Shown: positions 21,101 to 32,130 of the stretch, piece after piece
Numbering within the stretch: the stretch's first letter is position 1
How the letters are laid out: each line of letters begins with the position of its first letter
Source: Owenia fusiformis
Lineage: Eukaryota; Annelida; Polychaeta; Sabellida; Oweniidae
DNA length: 64,000 bases
Direction of reading: 5' to 3'
NCBI GenBank assembly: GCA_903813345.2
Contig: CAIIXF020000004.1
Location: forward strand, 29,639,986 to 29,703,985
Made by a program: the position numbers and the translations under genes
The notes under the pieces: model-generated
Seen by the model: only the letters and a program-made list of their open reading frames with translations
Database searches by the model: none
What the model was told of the DNA's origin: nothing

Positions 21101-22718
21101 ACACTGGTGGGAGAATCAGTCTGTTTGAATGCACACTGGTGTGAGGGTACGTACCTGTTTGAATGTACACTGGTGAGAGTCTGTTTGAATGTACACTGGT
21201 AAGAGTCTGTTAGAATGCACACTGGTGAGAGTCTGTTTGAATATACACTGGTGTGAGAGTACGTATCTGTTTGAATGTACACTGGTGAGAGTCTGTTTGA
21301 ATGAACACTGGTGTGAGGGTACGTACCTGTTTGAATGCACACTGGTGTGAGAGTACGTACCTGTTTGAATGCACACTGGTGAGAGTCTGTACATATTAGA
21401 ATGCACTCTGGTGTGAGAATCTGTACCTCTCAGAATGCACCCTGGTGTGAGAATCTGTACCTGTTGGAATGCGTTTCAAATATTAGAATGCACACTGGTG
21501 AGAGTGAGACTCTTTTTGAATGCACACTGGTGTGGGAGTCTGTACCTCTTAGAATGCACACTGGCACAGTGCTAATTTAAATTGCAAATGATTCTAGTAA
21601 TCTAGCTTTGAAGTTTGGTATACTTTTTTGTGGACGCCCTATATTATTCAAATGGAGCTTTCAGCTTTCCAACGGTGTATCAGAACCTCAGTGCTTAGCG
21701 TACTTAGAGGCTCTATTTTGCAAAGGTACACCAGAATAATGGAATAACACACGATTTCTTTCAGTCGTTTGCAATACAAAACTCCTTGTCAAAACGTTTC
21801 ATCTACAACTTTAATCTGTTATCTTTGTATCCTTTCTTAAAGCTTCATTGACATGTTGAGCATGTACATGTACCCTTTATTTGTAGGACATCGTTGAGAG
21901 ATTACATCAAGTCCCATTGAGTCCTACAACAATCATTCCTGTTTTAGCAACTAAGATGATGAATAATGGGTCTGAAGACAAAGAGGATATAGCGATGCAA
22001 TTGTTATCAAAGCCCGAAAACTTTCACTTTGTGGCCCTCGGTGGCAATCATTTGAGACGAGCCATTGTACATATACAATCAAGTTTCAAAGATGGCTATG
22101 AGCAACTGACGTAAGTATGAACAGATTCAATTAAATTCATAAAATGATCTTTTACTTACATTCGATGAGTTAAAAAATAATAGCTTGGTAAGTGAAAAAA
22201 TATGCATTCTGAATAATTATATTTATTGATTATGAAATATTAAATTTTGTATTGTGAAATCATCACAAAATAGCAATTTCGTTAATGTTAATTTCTAATA
22301 TAATGTTTATAATTGCTATCTATAACATCTATCCACATATCTCTAGGGTATTACGATGCAGAGTGTTCATGGACTTAACCGAAATGGAAGCTAGAAGAGT
22401 GGCGAATTCCCAAAACAACAGTCAAATTTCACTGCCCGTCACATTTCAGGTTCGGGTTTTTAAAGACTGAATTGTTATCACTATGAATAATTGATTCATC
22501 AAGAAACCACACTTCTATTTGTGATTTTATTTCAAATATGATATTACTTTGACAGTATAATTTATTATTCAATGATGTCAAGATTATTTCTAGTCGCGAC
22601 TATAGTATATTATACAACTATATATCTATTTCAGGACAGAGCCAGGCAGGCGCAGTATTTGTTCAATAATGGGGGTGCACGTCAGCTGAGGCTGGTGCAG
22701 TCTCTAGGTTTGCCAGAT
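18197..22718 (+). CDS. Putative host gene: ParB/sulfiredoxin-fold-like protein, five exons
   Basis: Exons 18197-18337, 18486-18668, 21887-22110, 22347-22449 and 22635-22718 all have GT/AG borders and join in phase, giving 245 residues with no stop. Residues about 100-227 follow the ParB-domain layout: LEPNP, a helix (DIVERLHQV), then FVALGGNHLRRAI (residues 157-168), like the ParB G-x-H-R-x-x-A motif. A strand RCRVFM and EARRVANSQNN (197-207) follow, like the conserved EAxxLAxxEN helix. The N-terminal 90 residues (MWTIEQGEQDGSFYIAVNGA) are of unknown type. A lysine-rich stretch near residues 85-95 could be a nuclear signal. If the last donor is not used, translation stops 12 codons later at 22757; more exons may follow. 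Intron 2 is 3.2 kb and hosts a transposon and a minisatellite. ParB folds bind DNA or nucleotides; the actual role here is unknown. A domesticated or transposon-borne gene is an alternative. Confidence 0.6.
18899..20192. mobile_element. DNA transposon with CACAGTG/CACGGTG ends and 5-bp CATTA duplication (Transib/RAG-like candidate)
   Basis: The left end begins CACAGTGTATAACCCAAACG. The right end, read inwards, begins CACGGTGTATAACCCAAACG. About 49 bp match with three mismatches. Both sides are flanked by CATTA (18894-18898 and 20193-20197). A CAC start with a 5-bp duplication is typical of Transib elements, relatives of RAG transposons, and the left heptamer equals the consensus V(D)J heptamer. 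No ACAAAAACC nonamer is seen at a 12- or 23-bp spacing, and no RAG1-like core is encoded in the 1294 bp, so this would be a non-autonomous member. CMC-type (CACTA) elements also start with CAC but make shorter duplications. It lies in intron 2 of the ParB-like gene. Confidence 0.65.
18977..19508 (+). CDS. Small two-exon frame inside the CACAGTG-ended transposon
   Basis: Exon 18977-19006 (MAANEDSTMT) ends at GTAAGT. Exon 19401-19508 follows TTTTCAG and reads IIREEFRIESISQKRVVLVR, then QIETSEPGGAKRATS and a stop. They join in phase 0 to give 45 residues. Downstream, other frames still look coding (LIKAYTLDDVMPTYVLN, then SLSSIDAKGYNRSFLSLPEK), so the gene was probably longer and is now shifted in at least two places. 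I do not recognise the family. It may be a captured exon or an accessory protein of the element. Confidence 0.35.
20370..21570. repeat. Minisatellite with higher-order repeats, in intron 2 of the ParB-like gene
   Basis: The basic unit of about 26-40 bp contains CTGTTTGAATGCACACTGG followed by TGAGAG, with insertions such as TACGTACCTGTTTG. A larger block recurs: GTCTGTTTGGATGCACACTG occurs at about 20493, 20759 and 20996 (periods about 266 and 237 bp). The unit encodes HTGE in one frame but has neither the length nor the cysteines of a zinc finger. Long minus-strand frames here are repeat artefacts. Confidence 0.9.
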
Positions 22719-22757
22719 GTAAGTTCCAAAGAATTGCTAGATATTTGCGAAATATAA

Positions 22758-23931
22758 CAGTACTCAAAATTACTTTAAATTTAATCATGATCTGCCAAAC
22801 TACCATGACTCAGCGATGGTTTGTCAAAGTACCATGTCTCAGTAAGGATCTAACTAATAGCAAATTACCATGTCTCAATTATGATCTTTTATTGTACGAT
22901 ATTTGTTGCCATTTTTGCGTACACATACTGTAGAGTACATAGAAGATGCGCCAGAATGTGATGTCGTTAAACATTCTCGTTGGACATGCACAGAGATCTG
23001 AACTAATTGGGCCATTATATACAGTACTGGCGGTAGGCTCAATATTTTGTGTGTCACATGATACAGTTCAATCAAGTGAGTCAAACTTGGAAAATGTGGG
23101 TCAATTATGAATTATGATAATAAAGCTCATTTCAGATAAATCTAGAGCACAAAAATAAATGTGGTGCAATGAGACTTCATATTTTGTCAAACTTGCACAC
23201 TGCAAAGGCAACCTCCTTTTGTAGAAAATTCATTGTTTTTATGATGCAAGTGACTTTTGCCATGATTTAAGTATCGCAATAATGAAACATAAACCAAATC
23301 AATGGAAAATGACCAAATAAAATCCAAATTGTAAACCGGAAGTCATGAGTGTTACGCACTTTCAGTCTAATAACAGTATTCAGTGGGCAGCGCGCGTGGG
23401 CATACGATGCCGATTATAGCATCGTCCTGCAGAAAATTTTGAATGAGTTGATGCTTTAAGGATTTTTTCACATTTCGAGAATTGCAAACAACGTACCCGA
23501 CGAATTCAGTTTCGTTGTTTCTGTTTGGTCGATCGGCATAAGTTTTTAAACCAATATAAGATAATTGTGCGTCAGTGAAACGCAATGAGTTGAAAATTCT
23601 ATGTCAGACTTGACCAAATATGCGTAAAAACAGTAAAAAATGGCGTTAACGCCAGCTCTGATATAGAGTACTTTAAAATCAATCATTGTAACCATGCATT
23701 AAGGCCTATGAATTTATAGGCTAGGCTTACTTTTGTAATGTTCACTTCTAAGATTTAGCCATATGATTGATTGTTTTCAAGATACCAACAACCTAAAACA
23801 TGTATAATCGTTAGTGTTAACAACGTCTTAGCCTATATATTTAAAAAATTACTTCTTGAGTTATACCATTGTAATTTTTAATATTAGTAATAATTGTTGT
23901 CTATAATGTTTTCTCTTTTACCTTATTTTAG
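22758..23931. other. No gene recognised
   Basis: This lies between the last ParB-like exon and a Harbinger exon. A 72-codon minus-strand frame at 23367-23585 lacks an ATG and a family match. Later exons of the ParB-like gene could lie here but I cannot identify any. Confidence 0.3.
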
Positions 23932-24443
23932 ATTTGCATAGGGCTAAGATTTTTAGCCAAGGTGACCACTACACCACAATGGCTGACAGCATGGGGGTGT
24001 GTGCTGCTACAATATGTAGATGTATACATAGTGTATAACAGCAGTTGTTCAAAGTTGCGGAGAGATTCTTTGAACTCCCAAAAGATGAGGAAATCCAGCA
24101 GGTATGCCTTAAATTTAGAAATACTATTATCTTTGAGAAAATCTTTTCCAATCACTTGAAAAATCATTAGAAAGCTTCTAAAAATAACAAGGTTGTCACT
24201 CTTTTTCAGATCAAAAAGTCATTTTATGAACTGGCTCAGTTTCCAAATGTAATTGGTTGTGTAGACAGTACACACATCCGGATTGTTGCAACCCACAATG
24301 ACGAAGCCCTGTATGTCAACCGGAAAGGATATCACAGTATAAACACCATGCTAATGTGCAAAGCAAATCTAGAAGTTACAGCAATGGCAGCAAGATGGCC
24401 GGGTTCTGACCATGGCCGGGTTCTGACCATGGCCGGGTTCTGA
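23932..24443 (+). pseudogene. Decayed Harbinger transposase, two exons
   Basis: Exon 23932-24101 follows TTTTAG and ends at GTATGC. Apart from a one-base loss near 23959 and an in-frame TAA, it encodes ADSMGVCAATICRCIHSV and VAERFFELPKDEEIQQ, the helix-turn-helix part. Exon 24210-24443 follows TTTTCAG and encodes IKKSFYELAQFPNVIGCVDS, then THIRIV and RKGYHSINTMLM, then ARWPGS. GCVDSTHI holds the first catalytic aspartate of the DDE triad. A 17-bp tandem triplication (ATGGCCGGGTTCTGACC, 24395-24450) then shifts the frame to a stop, and the last catalytic residue is missing. Relative to family members the gene is broken and 3'-truncated. No terminal repeats were located. Confidence 0.8.
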
Positions 24444-24647
24444 CCATGGCAACACTATCATAAACATGAGTTTATGTCTACAATCTGGATTGCAGTTGAA
24501 AGCCAATAACATTGTTGTATATTTTTAACAGGCACTTATATTGAATAGTGTCTGCAACTATATACGATGATTGCAAGGGTTAAAACAACACGTAGATCTT
24601 CAAGAGGAATATTCTTCAAGCGAGGAAATCGGCTTTCGAGCAGAGCC

Positions 24648-24790
24648 CTTATTCACAAAGCATCGCAATTTTTAGCGATTGCTATTGCTATGCGATAGCG
24701 ATATAGCAATAGCAATGACGTTTTGCGCGGTATTCACAAAAGCGCGCTAAAGCCTAGCAAAGCAATCGCTATCGCAAACAGGTAGCAAAC
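24648..24790. repeat. Palindrome-rich end of a Harbinger-type element
   Basis: GCCCTTATTCACAAAGCATC is followed by nested GCGAT/ATCGC words, including a perfect 14-bp hairpin (ATTGCTATTGCTAT at 24678-24691 with its reverse complement at 24703-24716), then GGTATTCACAAAAGCGCG. A similar opening, GGCCTTATTCATCAAGCTAT, precedes the Myb gene at 58177. The Myb gene at 25736 lies just downstream, so this may be the left end of that element. The matching right end was not found. Confidence 0.45.
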
Positions 24791-25330
24791 ATATCGCAAT
24801 TATAAATAAATACAATTTTATTAATTAGCACAGTAACTCGCACCTTGTAATTAGCTAGGGCTATTAGGCTACGTCAAATACACAAAGGCGTTTCAAATGA
24901 ATGTCATTATAAAATAAAAACGTGTAAGTAATTTGAAAGTTGTTTTGTTTGCTTGTTTAAAATACATTTATTGATTAAATATTAATAGTAGGCCAAGTGC
25001 TGCTAGCAATCTTGTCACCCCTCCAGCTCAGAGTCTGCCTTTAATGGAACTAGGGTAAAATCAAGACACAAATAGTCTAGTCTATTATGTCACTCACTAT
25101 ATGGTGCCATTAAACAATTAAAATGAATGGTGCGTTTTAAAGAATAATCAAAATAATTTAATAATCAAAGTTGTGTATGGGTACTCATCAAATAAAATAA
25201 AACGATAATCATAGGCTATATCATACTGTCATATACAATGTAGGCGTATCTTGAAATACTTAGGCTAAATGCATGTGCAGTTGCACTCAAGTTGTGCACG
25301 AAGTCATGCACCTTGACTTTGTGCGTGAAT

Positions 25331-25397
25331 TTGCAGCGTGTCACTTTGCAGCGCAAGGTCAACAATTACGTCATTGCTGCAAAGTGACACGTTGCAA
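25331..25397. repeat. 22-bp stem hairpin
   Basis: TTGCAGCGTGTCACTTTGCA and its near-perfect reverse complement (GCTGCAAAGTGACACGTTGC) pair around a loop of about 23 nt. It lies between the palindrome-rich end and the Myb gene. Confidence 0.6.
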
Positions 25398-25735
25398 AGT
25401 AATATGCTGCAACCAAAATGCAATGTACATTCGTCTTAACGCATTATCATTCATAATAGATTATCATTATTATTAAATATGAATATTATAGAAGACACCA
25501 TTTGAAACCATAGGCCTAATTTGTACGACATGATAGTCCGACTATAATTAATCCTAAGCTATATATGTAGGCTAAATGGTTGCAAGAAGACCAATCCTTT
25601 GTGCATGAGGGCCTTGGATTGCCTTTGATTTTCCCGGGCATATTTCAAAACCAGTTCACCAGGGGCTCGCGCTTTCTTTATATAGATGCTGATGGCCATA
25701 CGTTTTTTGTGTATATGCATTATTTGTCAATCATT

Positions 25736-26810
25736 GCAACACCTACAAGATCTCGCTACTCCGAGGAACAACTGGACATGCTCGTGTCACTAGTTGAAAA
25801 AGTTGGGATGTATTAGATGGCCCCCTTGGAGTCACTCGACTACACACGTCGGCAATAGGGACAAAATTTGGTCAAACATAGCTAATAAAGTGAGCGCAGT
25901 AGGGCCATCACCATGGTCGGCAGAAAAGATTCCGGTAGGCTCAAAGGACTTGTTAGAGCTATTCGAATCAAGGTTATATATTAGATTATATCTAGTTTAC
26001 AATGTGCAGTTACCTGCAAAACCAAATAGTCTCAGGGAATGGTCTAAACTTAGTTTATTTAAATCGGAATATTTTTCAGGGTAAATGGCGAGATGTTACA
26101 AGTAGGACAAGAATGAAGGCAAATAGGATAAGAGCGAATGCTAACAGAACGGGTGGCGGTCCTGGCGTGAAGTTAGAGGTATTAAGACCCCTAGAAGAGC
26201 GTGTCATAGGCCTCTTGGAACACACTCGGATCTATGGGATGGAAACAGATGGGATAGATAAAGCAGATACGGCGTATGTCGCAGTGCCAATGTCGACCGA
26301 ATCTCACAAAGAGTCCCAACAGACCATTTGTGATGAAGAAATAGTGGTCAGCGTAAGTTTTTATTCATTTTGGTTTTTCAATACTATTACATTGAATTAA
26401 GAAAAATGCTTTATTTTCTCCATCATCAGAGATTTTACTTTTTAGCCTAATTTACGCACAATAATGTCCCGATAGACAAGAAATGGTTCCTTTACACCTT
26501 GACTTTGTTTTGTTCATGTCGATCCTAACTATAAGAATAGAAAAAAGTAAAATATTATCTCAATAGCTTAATTAAATGAAGGTACATATGGATTTATATT
26601 TTTGTAAACTATCTTCAATTTCAGCCGAACGAAGTTGCCGCAACGCCGAGTGAAGATACATGTAGGCCTACATCAAAGCCAGATGAACCATCATTCATCC
26701 AGTTAGAACCTGTGCCATCTGGCGAAGCCTTCAAAAGGCATATAGACCCGCAACAATTGCAAGCTCCTTCAACTAAGCTAAACATTGCCGAAGCAGTGTG
26801 TATTCTTTAG
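25736..26810 (+). pseudogene. Myb/SANT-type Harbinger partner gene, three exons, decayed 5' part
   Basis: The first piece (25736-25945) reads ATPTRSRYSEEQLDMLVSLVE in one frame. After frame changes it continues as NRDKIWSNIANKVSAVGPSP and WSAEKI in another. This is the Myb/SANT DNA-binding domain of the Harbinger partner, but the expected start codon position reads ATT. Exon 26080-26352 (GKWRDVTSRTRMKANRIRAN, then RTGGGPG) carries the typical basic block and the GGGP linker and ends at GTAAGT. Exon 26625-26810 follows TTTCAG and ends in TAG. The last two exons are open and in phase. In this family the protein carries the transposase into the nucleus and binds the element ends. Confidence 0.75.
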
Positions 26811-27481
26811 TCAACGATACGGCACTTATAATGCCATGTTATACATTAACCAATCACCATTAATATAACAGTTCTCATTTTACAGGTCGCTTCATTACTT
26901 TACATCAGTGTTTACATATTTGATCCAGTTATTTTGTAGTTTTTCGTACGGAAATTTGTATTATTCATTCATAATCACCCATAGACTTCCACGCCCATCT
27001 TAATAAAGACTCAAGGACGTTAATTTTGAGTGCTTTCAAATAGATGCCTAGCTGACGGAGAATCCGAGTTAAACATTTACTGCTTAATATTGAAATTGCA
27101 TGCCGGTAACCCAACAGAAAACAGAGATAACAGAAATTGACTTCATGGCTTAAAGTTCTCCGGATTTTCCGGCCATTTCCGGAATTAATGAGCCAGAATT
27201 TGTCCCCATTGAGAATCCGGGTCGATATCTGGGGGGGGGCGGGATTCCCTAGGTAGTACTTACCAGTCCACCATACGTTAACTCTCTAGATTTCCTTGAT
27301 GATTCCCCGGGCGATTCCAATCTCTTTGTTGTTGTTTATATAATTTGCATAATTTATGTTCGTCATTGATCCGAATGTGAACATCGTGTTTTCCAAGCAA
27401 TAATTTATGTTCGGAAATGACTTTATTTGGAAGTCGTAATCTTCCGTGTGTTTCCGTAATGTACCCCCAGCGAAGTTAAAA
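26811..27481. other. No gene; GC-richer patch near 27160-27320
   Basis: Words CCGGATTTTCCGG and CCGGAATT and a G-run at 27232 stand out from the AT-rich surroundings. The G-run could belong to an unidentified MITE. Confidence 0.3.
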
Positions 27482-29540
27482 ATGGATGTCGAAGAAGGGG
27501 CAGACCTCTCCCGTCACGAAGCCTTGGTTAAAAATAAATGGAGGTGGGACTGGTTGGACGAGGAGGGAGGGGATGGGACCAAGATAATGAGTTGGTGCCG
27601 TAAGGTGTCGACTCCTGGGGAGTGTTCGTGCACCATTTGCCCGAAAACCATAAAATATGGCTCGAGCGGGAAGAAATCGCTTGTTGGTCACAGTAGTGAT
27701 TCACGCCACCAGCGTAGACTGAAAGGTACGTTTGGTTTTTAATAATTCTTGACAGATGAGGTGTAATATTTGTTGTCAGTTCGTTGATCAAATAGCAGTG
27801 TTCTTGTGTTGTCAAATAAATGAAGATATGCGTTAAATCGAAAACAATATGGCGCCTCCCTGGCCTGACATGTATGAAGGTGAAGGTTAATATTTGCATA
27901 CCAAGCCCCGCCTCTTCTGACCATATATGGTGTACATAGTAAACAAATCGTAGTAAAGTTCATTCATGTACCTGTACTAGTATTCATTTTACGTTGGCTT
28001 ACAATTACATGTACTCGTATAGAATTGCCAAGGCACAGTTGTAATTTTATTTGAATTACATACTAGAATAACATGAATTAAACCTGTTGTTGATTTATCC
28101 AACTTGATATAGATCTATACACTCCATAGTGAAATGAAAGCCAACATGACTGCTTATTTGAAAATAATTCAAGACACTCAGATATCATAATCTACATCAC
28201 TCAATTACTCAGTAGACAGGTAGATGAATAAAAAACGTGTCAGGAATTCTATTTACCACTTGTTTGACAAAATATGTGATACATTAGTGACATTATTTCC
28301 TCCTTTTTGCCATCCATTCCTCAAGGCATATTATCTTAATGGTTCCACATGCATTCTCTTGTCTTGCATTCATCAACTCAAGCATATATTTACTGCTTCC
28401 TCACTCTCTATTGTGAAATAACTTGACTAAATCATAACTTACGATGTTACAATATGTTACAATAAATAATTTTCAAGTACAATGTGAACAAAAATTAAAT
28501 AAATTGTACTTGTTTAGGCCTAAATTTTATAAATTATTTCAGATGTGGCACTCACAGCACCGTTACCTGGCATGGTTATAGTACACGGAACCCCTAAAGT
28601 GGTAAAAGCACAAACAGCAAATTTTGTGCCAACAAAATTAGAGAGGATAACAGATATAAAACTTAAAACTATCGGCTTCATAGCAGAGCAAGATTTACCA
28701 TTCACATTAGGCCCAAAGCTGATTAAATATGCCCAGAGTTTGTCACAGTATAAACCCGCATTAAATGCTACATCAATGTCGAACCAGCAAACAAGTTATT
28801 TAACCAATCATGGACTTCCTGACATTGAAGGATGAAATTAGAAAAACTTTGGGAAATGATTAAGTTTTCATGAGCTTGAACATTGACGAAGCAACTAATG
28901 AAAAAAATGAAAAAGTAAAAATATCTTAATTAGGTATTTTGATGAGGAAAAAGATATGATTATAACAAAGCACTACAGTGCAATACCATGTAACATTGGA
29001 GGGGCAAAACAGTTCTTGGATGAAACATTAAAGAGCTTAATTAAGCGAGTGTGAGATCTCAAGTAATCAAATAATCAGTTGCCTCTTCGATAATTGCAAC
29101 ATGATGCTCTGGCAAAAAGGGTGGTGTAGAGACACTTTTCCGAGAAAAAAACAAATACTTACTAGATGTGAGTGGTGACACAGTGCATATGGTGAACAAT
29201 TGTGCTAAACAATTAATGAAGCCCCTGGAGGATGAGTACCAGTTTCAAGACATTTTTCTAGACATGTACTATGATATTGAAAAATCCCCAAAACAATCAG
29301 AAATTTTTAGTGAAATCCAATCTCTGATTCTTAAAAGAGATCAGTACAAGCCATTGAAGCGGCTCATTAGCAGTCGTTTTCTGCAGCTTCGTGATGTATC
29401 TGAGAGAGTGATAGAGCTTTGGGATCCACTTACTGTATATTACAGTAGTTACCTGGATGAAGGGGAAGAGCGTCGTGTCAGGTTAATTAAACATACATTT
29501 TATGTCACCACCTTGATTAAGGGGCTTCTTGACTACCTTT
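27482..29540 (+). pseudogene. Decayed hAT-like transposase gene
   Basis: Exon 27482-27725 starts at ATG and ends at GTACG. It encodes a zinc-finger-like stretch CSCTICPKTIKYGSSGKKSL then GHSSDSRH (two cysteines, two histidines), as in hAT-like proteins of aquatic animals. Exon 28543 onward, after TTTCAG, joins in phase 1 (DVALTAPLPGMVIV) and stays open to 28835. Beyond that the matching pieces change frame: SLNIDEATNEKNEKV, LFDNCNMMLWQKGGVETLF, then DVSGDTVHMVNNCAKQL, YYDIEKSPKQ and VIELWDPLTVYYSSYLDEGE in the open stretch 29168-29596. DEATN and VSGDTVHMVNN suit an RNase-H-like hAT core. At least three frame breaks separate the pieces. Terminal repeats were not located. Confidence 0.6.
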
Positions 29541-29804
29541 GGTATCTAGTAAGAACTGGGGCAACCTTAGATTCCCAAAATTACTTCATTAATTAAAATT
29601 ACGTCATTAATCAAACCACACTGATCAGCGCAAAATTAATGCCAATTACATGTATTACGATTGCACTGTAAACAACTTTTAACTGACCTTTTAGTGCAGC
29701 TTAGATAATTGCTGCCTTATGAAATTATGTTTGAAGATTTTCATTGCAGTTTATATTTTCAAATGCCTATGTTTCATCGTGAATATTTTTCTGTTTTTTC
29801 TCAG

Positions 29805-31272
29805 AGAGCTGCTGGAGCCCATTTTCAACACTTATAAAACATCAGATGGAGAAAAGCAAAGAATCCAAGAGATACAGTTGGGCCTTAAGAAAGACAGAAA
29901 GTCACATACTGGCAAAGATCGCAAGGAATCCATAGTAGTTGCATTAATAGATAATGTCACTCGCACCAGATGTATTCTGAACACATGCAGAGGTACTTTG
30001 TTTTCTTTTACTCATTTCAATATATTCCACTTGCTTGAGAATCTGTAATTCTGATCATATATACATGTACCTGTGTACATTTAGTAAAAAATAGATATTG
30101 GTCTATTAAGCAGGAAGTCCAGATATGGTCTAAAATAGAATGTAGATATTTATGAATAAAATGTGTATATTGATAATCTATTCCATATATATATGAATAA
30201 ATCTATATTCTGCATTAAATTTAAATGTATTTTCAATATCAAATGTACATATATATGTATATTCTGACCATATAAAGGTAAATAAAATGAGAAATGAACA
30301 AACAGTATGAATAATATAAAAATATAATTGTTAATGTTTGATATTGTCATACATTGAAAATAATTAAATATAGCAGACTTATATTTAATCTGTATTTACA
30401 GCATAAAAGCCAAATAAAAGCTGCAATATTATACTACTTCGGTCATGTTATACTTTTATGGGAAAGGAAACAGCAACATCTGGGAATTCTTAAGAAGCAG
30501 CAACATTGTATCAGAGACTGTTCAATAGGCCTATTACACTGACATAGTCATGTAAAAACCTTGTTCGTGATAAATAAAATGCAAATGGCGAAGCATACTA
30601 AGCACATTTTTCTGTTTATCCATACGCTTGTGGACAAGATATCTCAAGAACACAATTTTTTAGTTTAATTTTCAACATTTAGGTCATCTTTGTTTTATTT
30701 TTTCTTGTGAAAATACAATTTTTTCTCAAAATTTGAATGTATTGTTTATGGGTTTACATGCTCTTAAATAGCACCAAATCAAGTTTCAATCTAAAATTTT
30801 CTTTCCCCAAACCCCCCTTTCGCTTTGCACACGCCTTCCGCCTTCAAATCTTCAGGAATTTTGAAATTTTGTGCTTTAAGCCATGTGACTTTGACACTTT
30901 TATGAAATCGTTTCACGATCCATATGCCCTTAATAACGCCCATTCATTGGTATTTGAAAAATCCCCAAAATTCTCTTAGAAGCAGAAATGGATGCTCTCA
31001 TAGGGAACAATATAAATGTATGGAAGCGGCGATCAAGAACGGCAAAGAACAAAAGTACAATAAAAACCTGTAACCGGCTGTATCAGAACTAGGATGAAGA
31101 ACATTTATTTTTTATTTCTTCATCCTATGTCAGAATCTCACAAAAATATCCTGATTATAATCTATTTTTAGGCATGACCGCATTTGAGGCAGAAGTTGCA
31201 AGGATCGAAAAGCAAAAGGCTGATTCCTATGAGAGAATTGCTATGGCAATGGAATGCGCTGTCATTTCATAA
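29805..31272 (+). CDS. Two-exon frame of unknown function
   Basis: Exon 29805-29992 follows TTCTCAG and ends at GTACTT. It encodes ELLEPIFNTYKTSDGEKQRI then GLKKDRKSHTGKDRKESIVV. Exon 31172-31272 follows TTTTTAG, joins in phase 1 and reads GMTAFEAEVARIEKQKADSY then ERIAMAMECAVIS and TAA. Together they give about 95 residues: a charged, basic middle and a helical, probably coiled-coil C-terminus. That resembles the tail of small Myb-type or accessory proteins, but I cannot name it. The 5' exon(s) are not identified. It lies downstream of the hAT-like relic and may belong to it or to a host gene. Confidence 0.35.
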
Positions 31273-31277
31273 CACTG

Positions 31278-32130
31278 AATAGTTTTAAATTATAAGTCTA
31301 TTTGACATCATAATACCAATTGTCTTTGCTAGTATGCGTTGCAATGAAGGGGTGCACATTATATTAAAGTATTTCCCTAATGATGGAAGGTTTTCAAAGT
31401 CAGGAATTATATCTCTAGCTCTTTGAAAAAGGTTAAAACGTAATGTTTCATGTAAGGGACAGTCAATTAGAAAGTGTTGCTCGTCTTCAATAGACTCATT
31501 TGCACATGAACAAGTCCTGTCTGCAAGGGGAGTGGCACTGTATCTTCGGTTTCTATTTTTAATGGAAGTGTCCCTGATTGTATCTGGGCTATGTTACTAA
31601 TCTTTGTTGTTTGCTTAGTGTCAAAGTAACATAACTCTGGCTCTAAAGCATGACGCTTATGGATCCTGTAAGTCCGCAATTTGTTGCCATTCACTGGGTT
31701 GCGCCGATCGTTCCAGAGTTCCTTGAACCAGAGATCATTGTGGATTTCCACAAGCCATTGTTTGACAAGCGCGAGTTTACGTTTGACCCCACACACTGGT
31801 CCGGCTGTAATTAAATCATCGGAGTTGCAGTCTTTTAACATGTCTTGAATCTTAGTTTCCCATGAACCTTGTTCGTGAAGCGCCCATTGATGTATTTTCT
31901 TCGTCAGTCTGGTGTCTCGCAGATTCTTAAGACGGAACCAGAATTGGGTCATTTCAACTTTGATTTTGGTGGTCATTGATGCCCAGCATATATCGCCTTG
32001 GGTTGCCGTATTGGGAGCATGTTGCCCTACTCCTAGGAAGAATCGGCACGCCTTGTTCTGTACGATAGTAGATGCGTTTCTGGCCTATTTAGTTAAGCCA
32101 AGGCTAATAGTCCAAACATTGATAGTTTAT
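31278..32130 (-). pseudogene. LINE (non-LTR retrotransposon) C-terminal fragment
   Basis: On the minus strand the frame upstream of 31976 reads QNKACRFFLGVGQHAPNTAT. It continues through LRDTRLTKKIHQW, ELWNDRRNPVNGNKLRTYRI and ISNIAQIQSGTLPLKIETED. After one frame change it continues in another frame with RTCSCANESIEDEQHFLIDC (a C-x-C...H...C finger) and ends at TAA at 31278. This is the usual tail of LINE ORF2 proteins after the reverse transcriptase. The reverse transcriptase and endonuclease domains are missing. An additional stop lies near the 5' break at about 32085. The clade (CR1/L2-like or other) is not resolved. Confidence 0.7.

Noticed and set aside
20308-21406. Minus-strand frames of 96-155 codons and HTGE words suggesting C2H2 zinc fingers
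   Set aside because: The repeat unit is not 84 bp and lacks paired cysteines and histidines. The frames come from the minisatellite.
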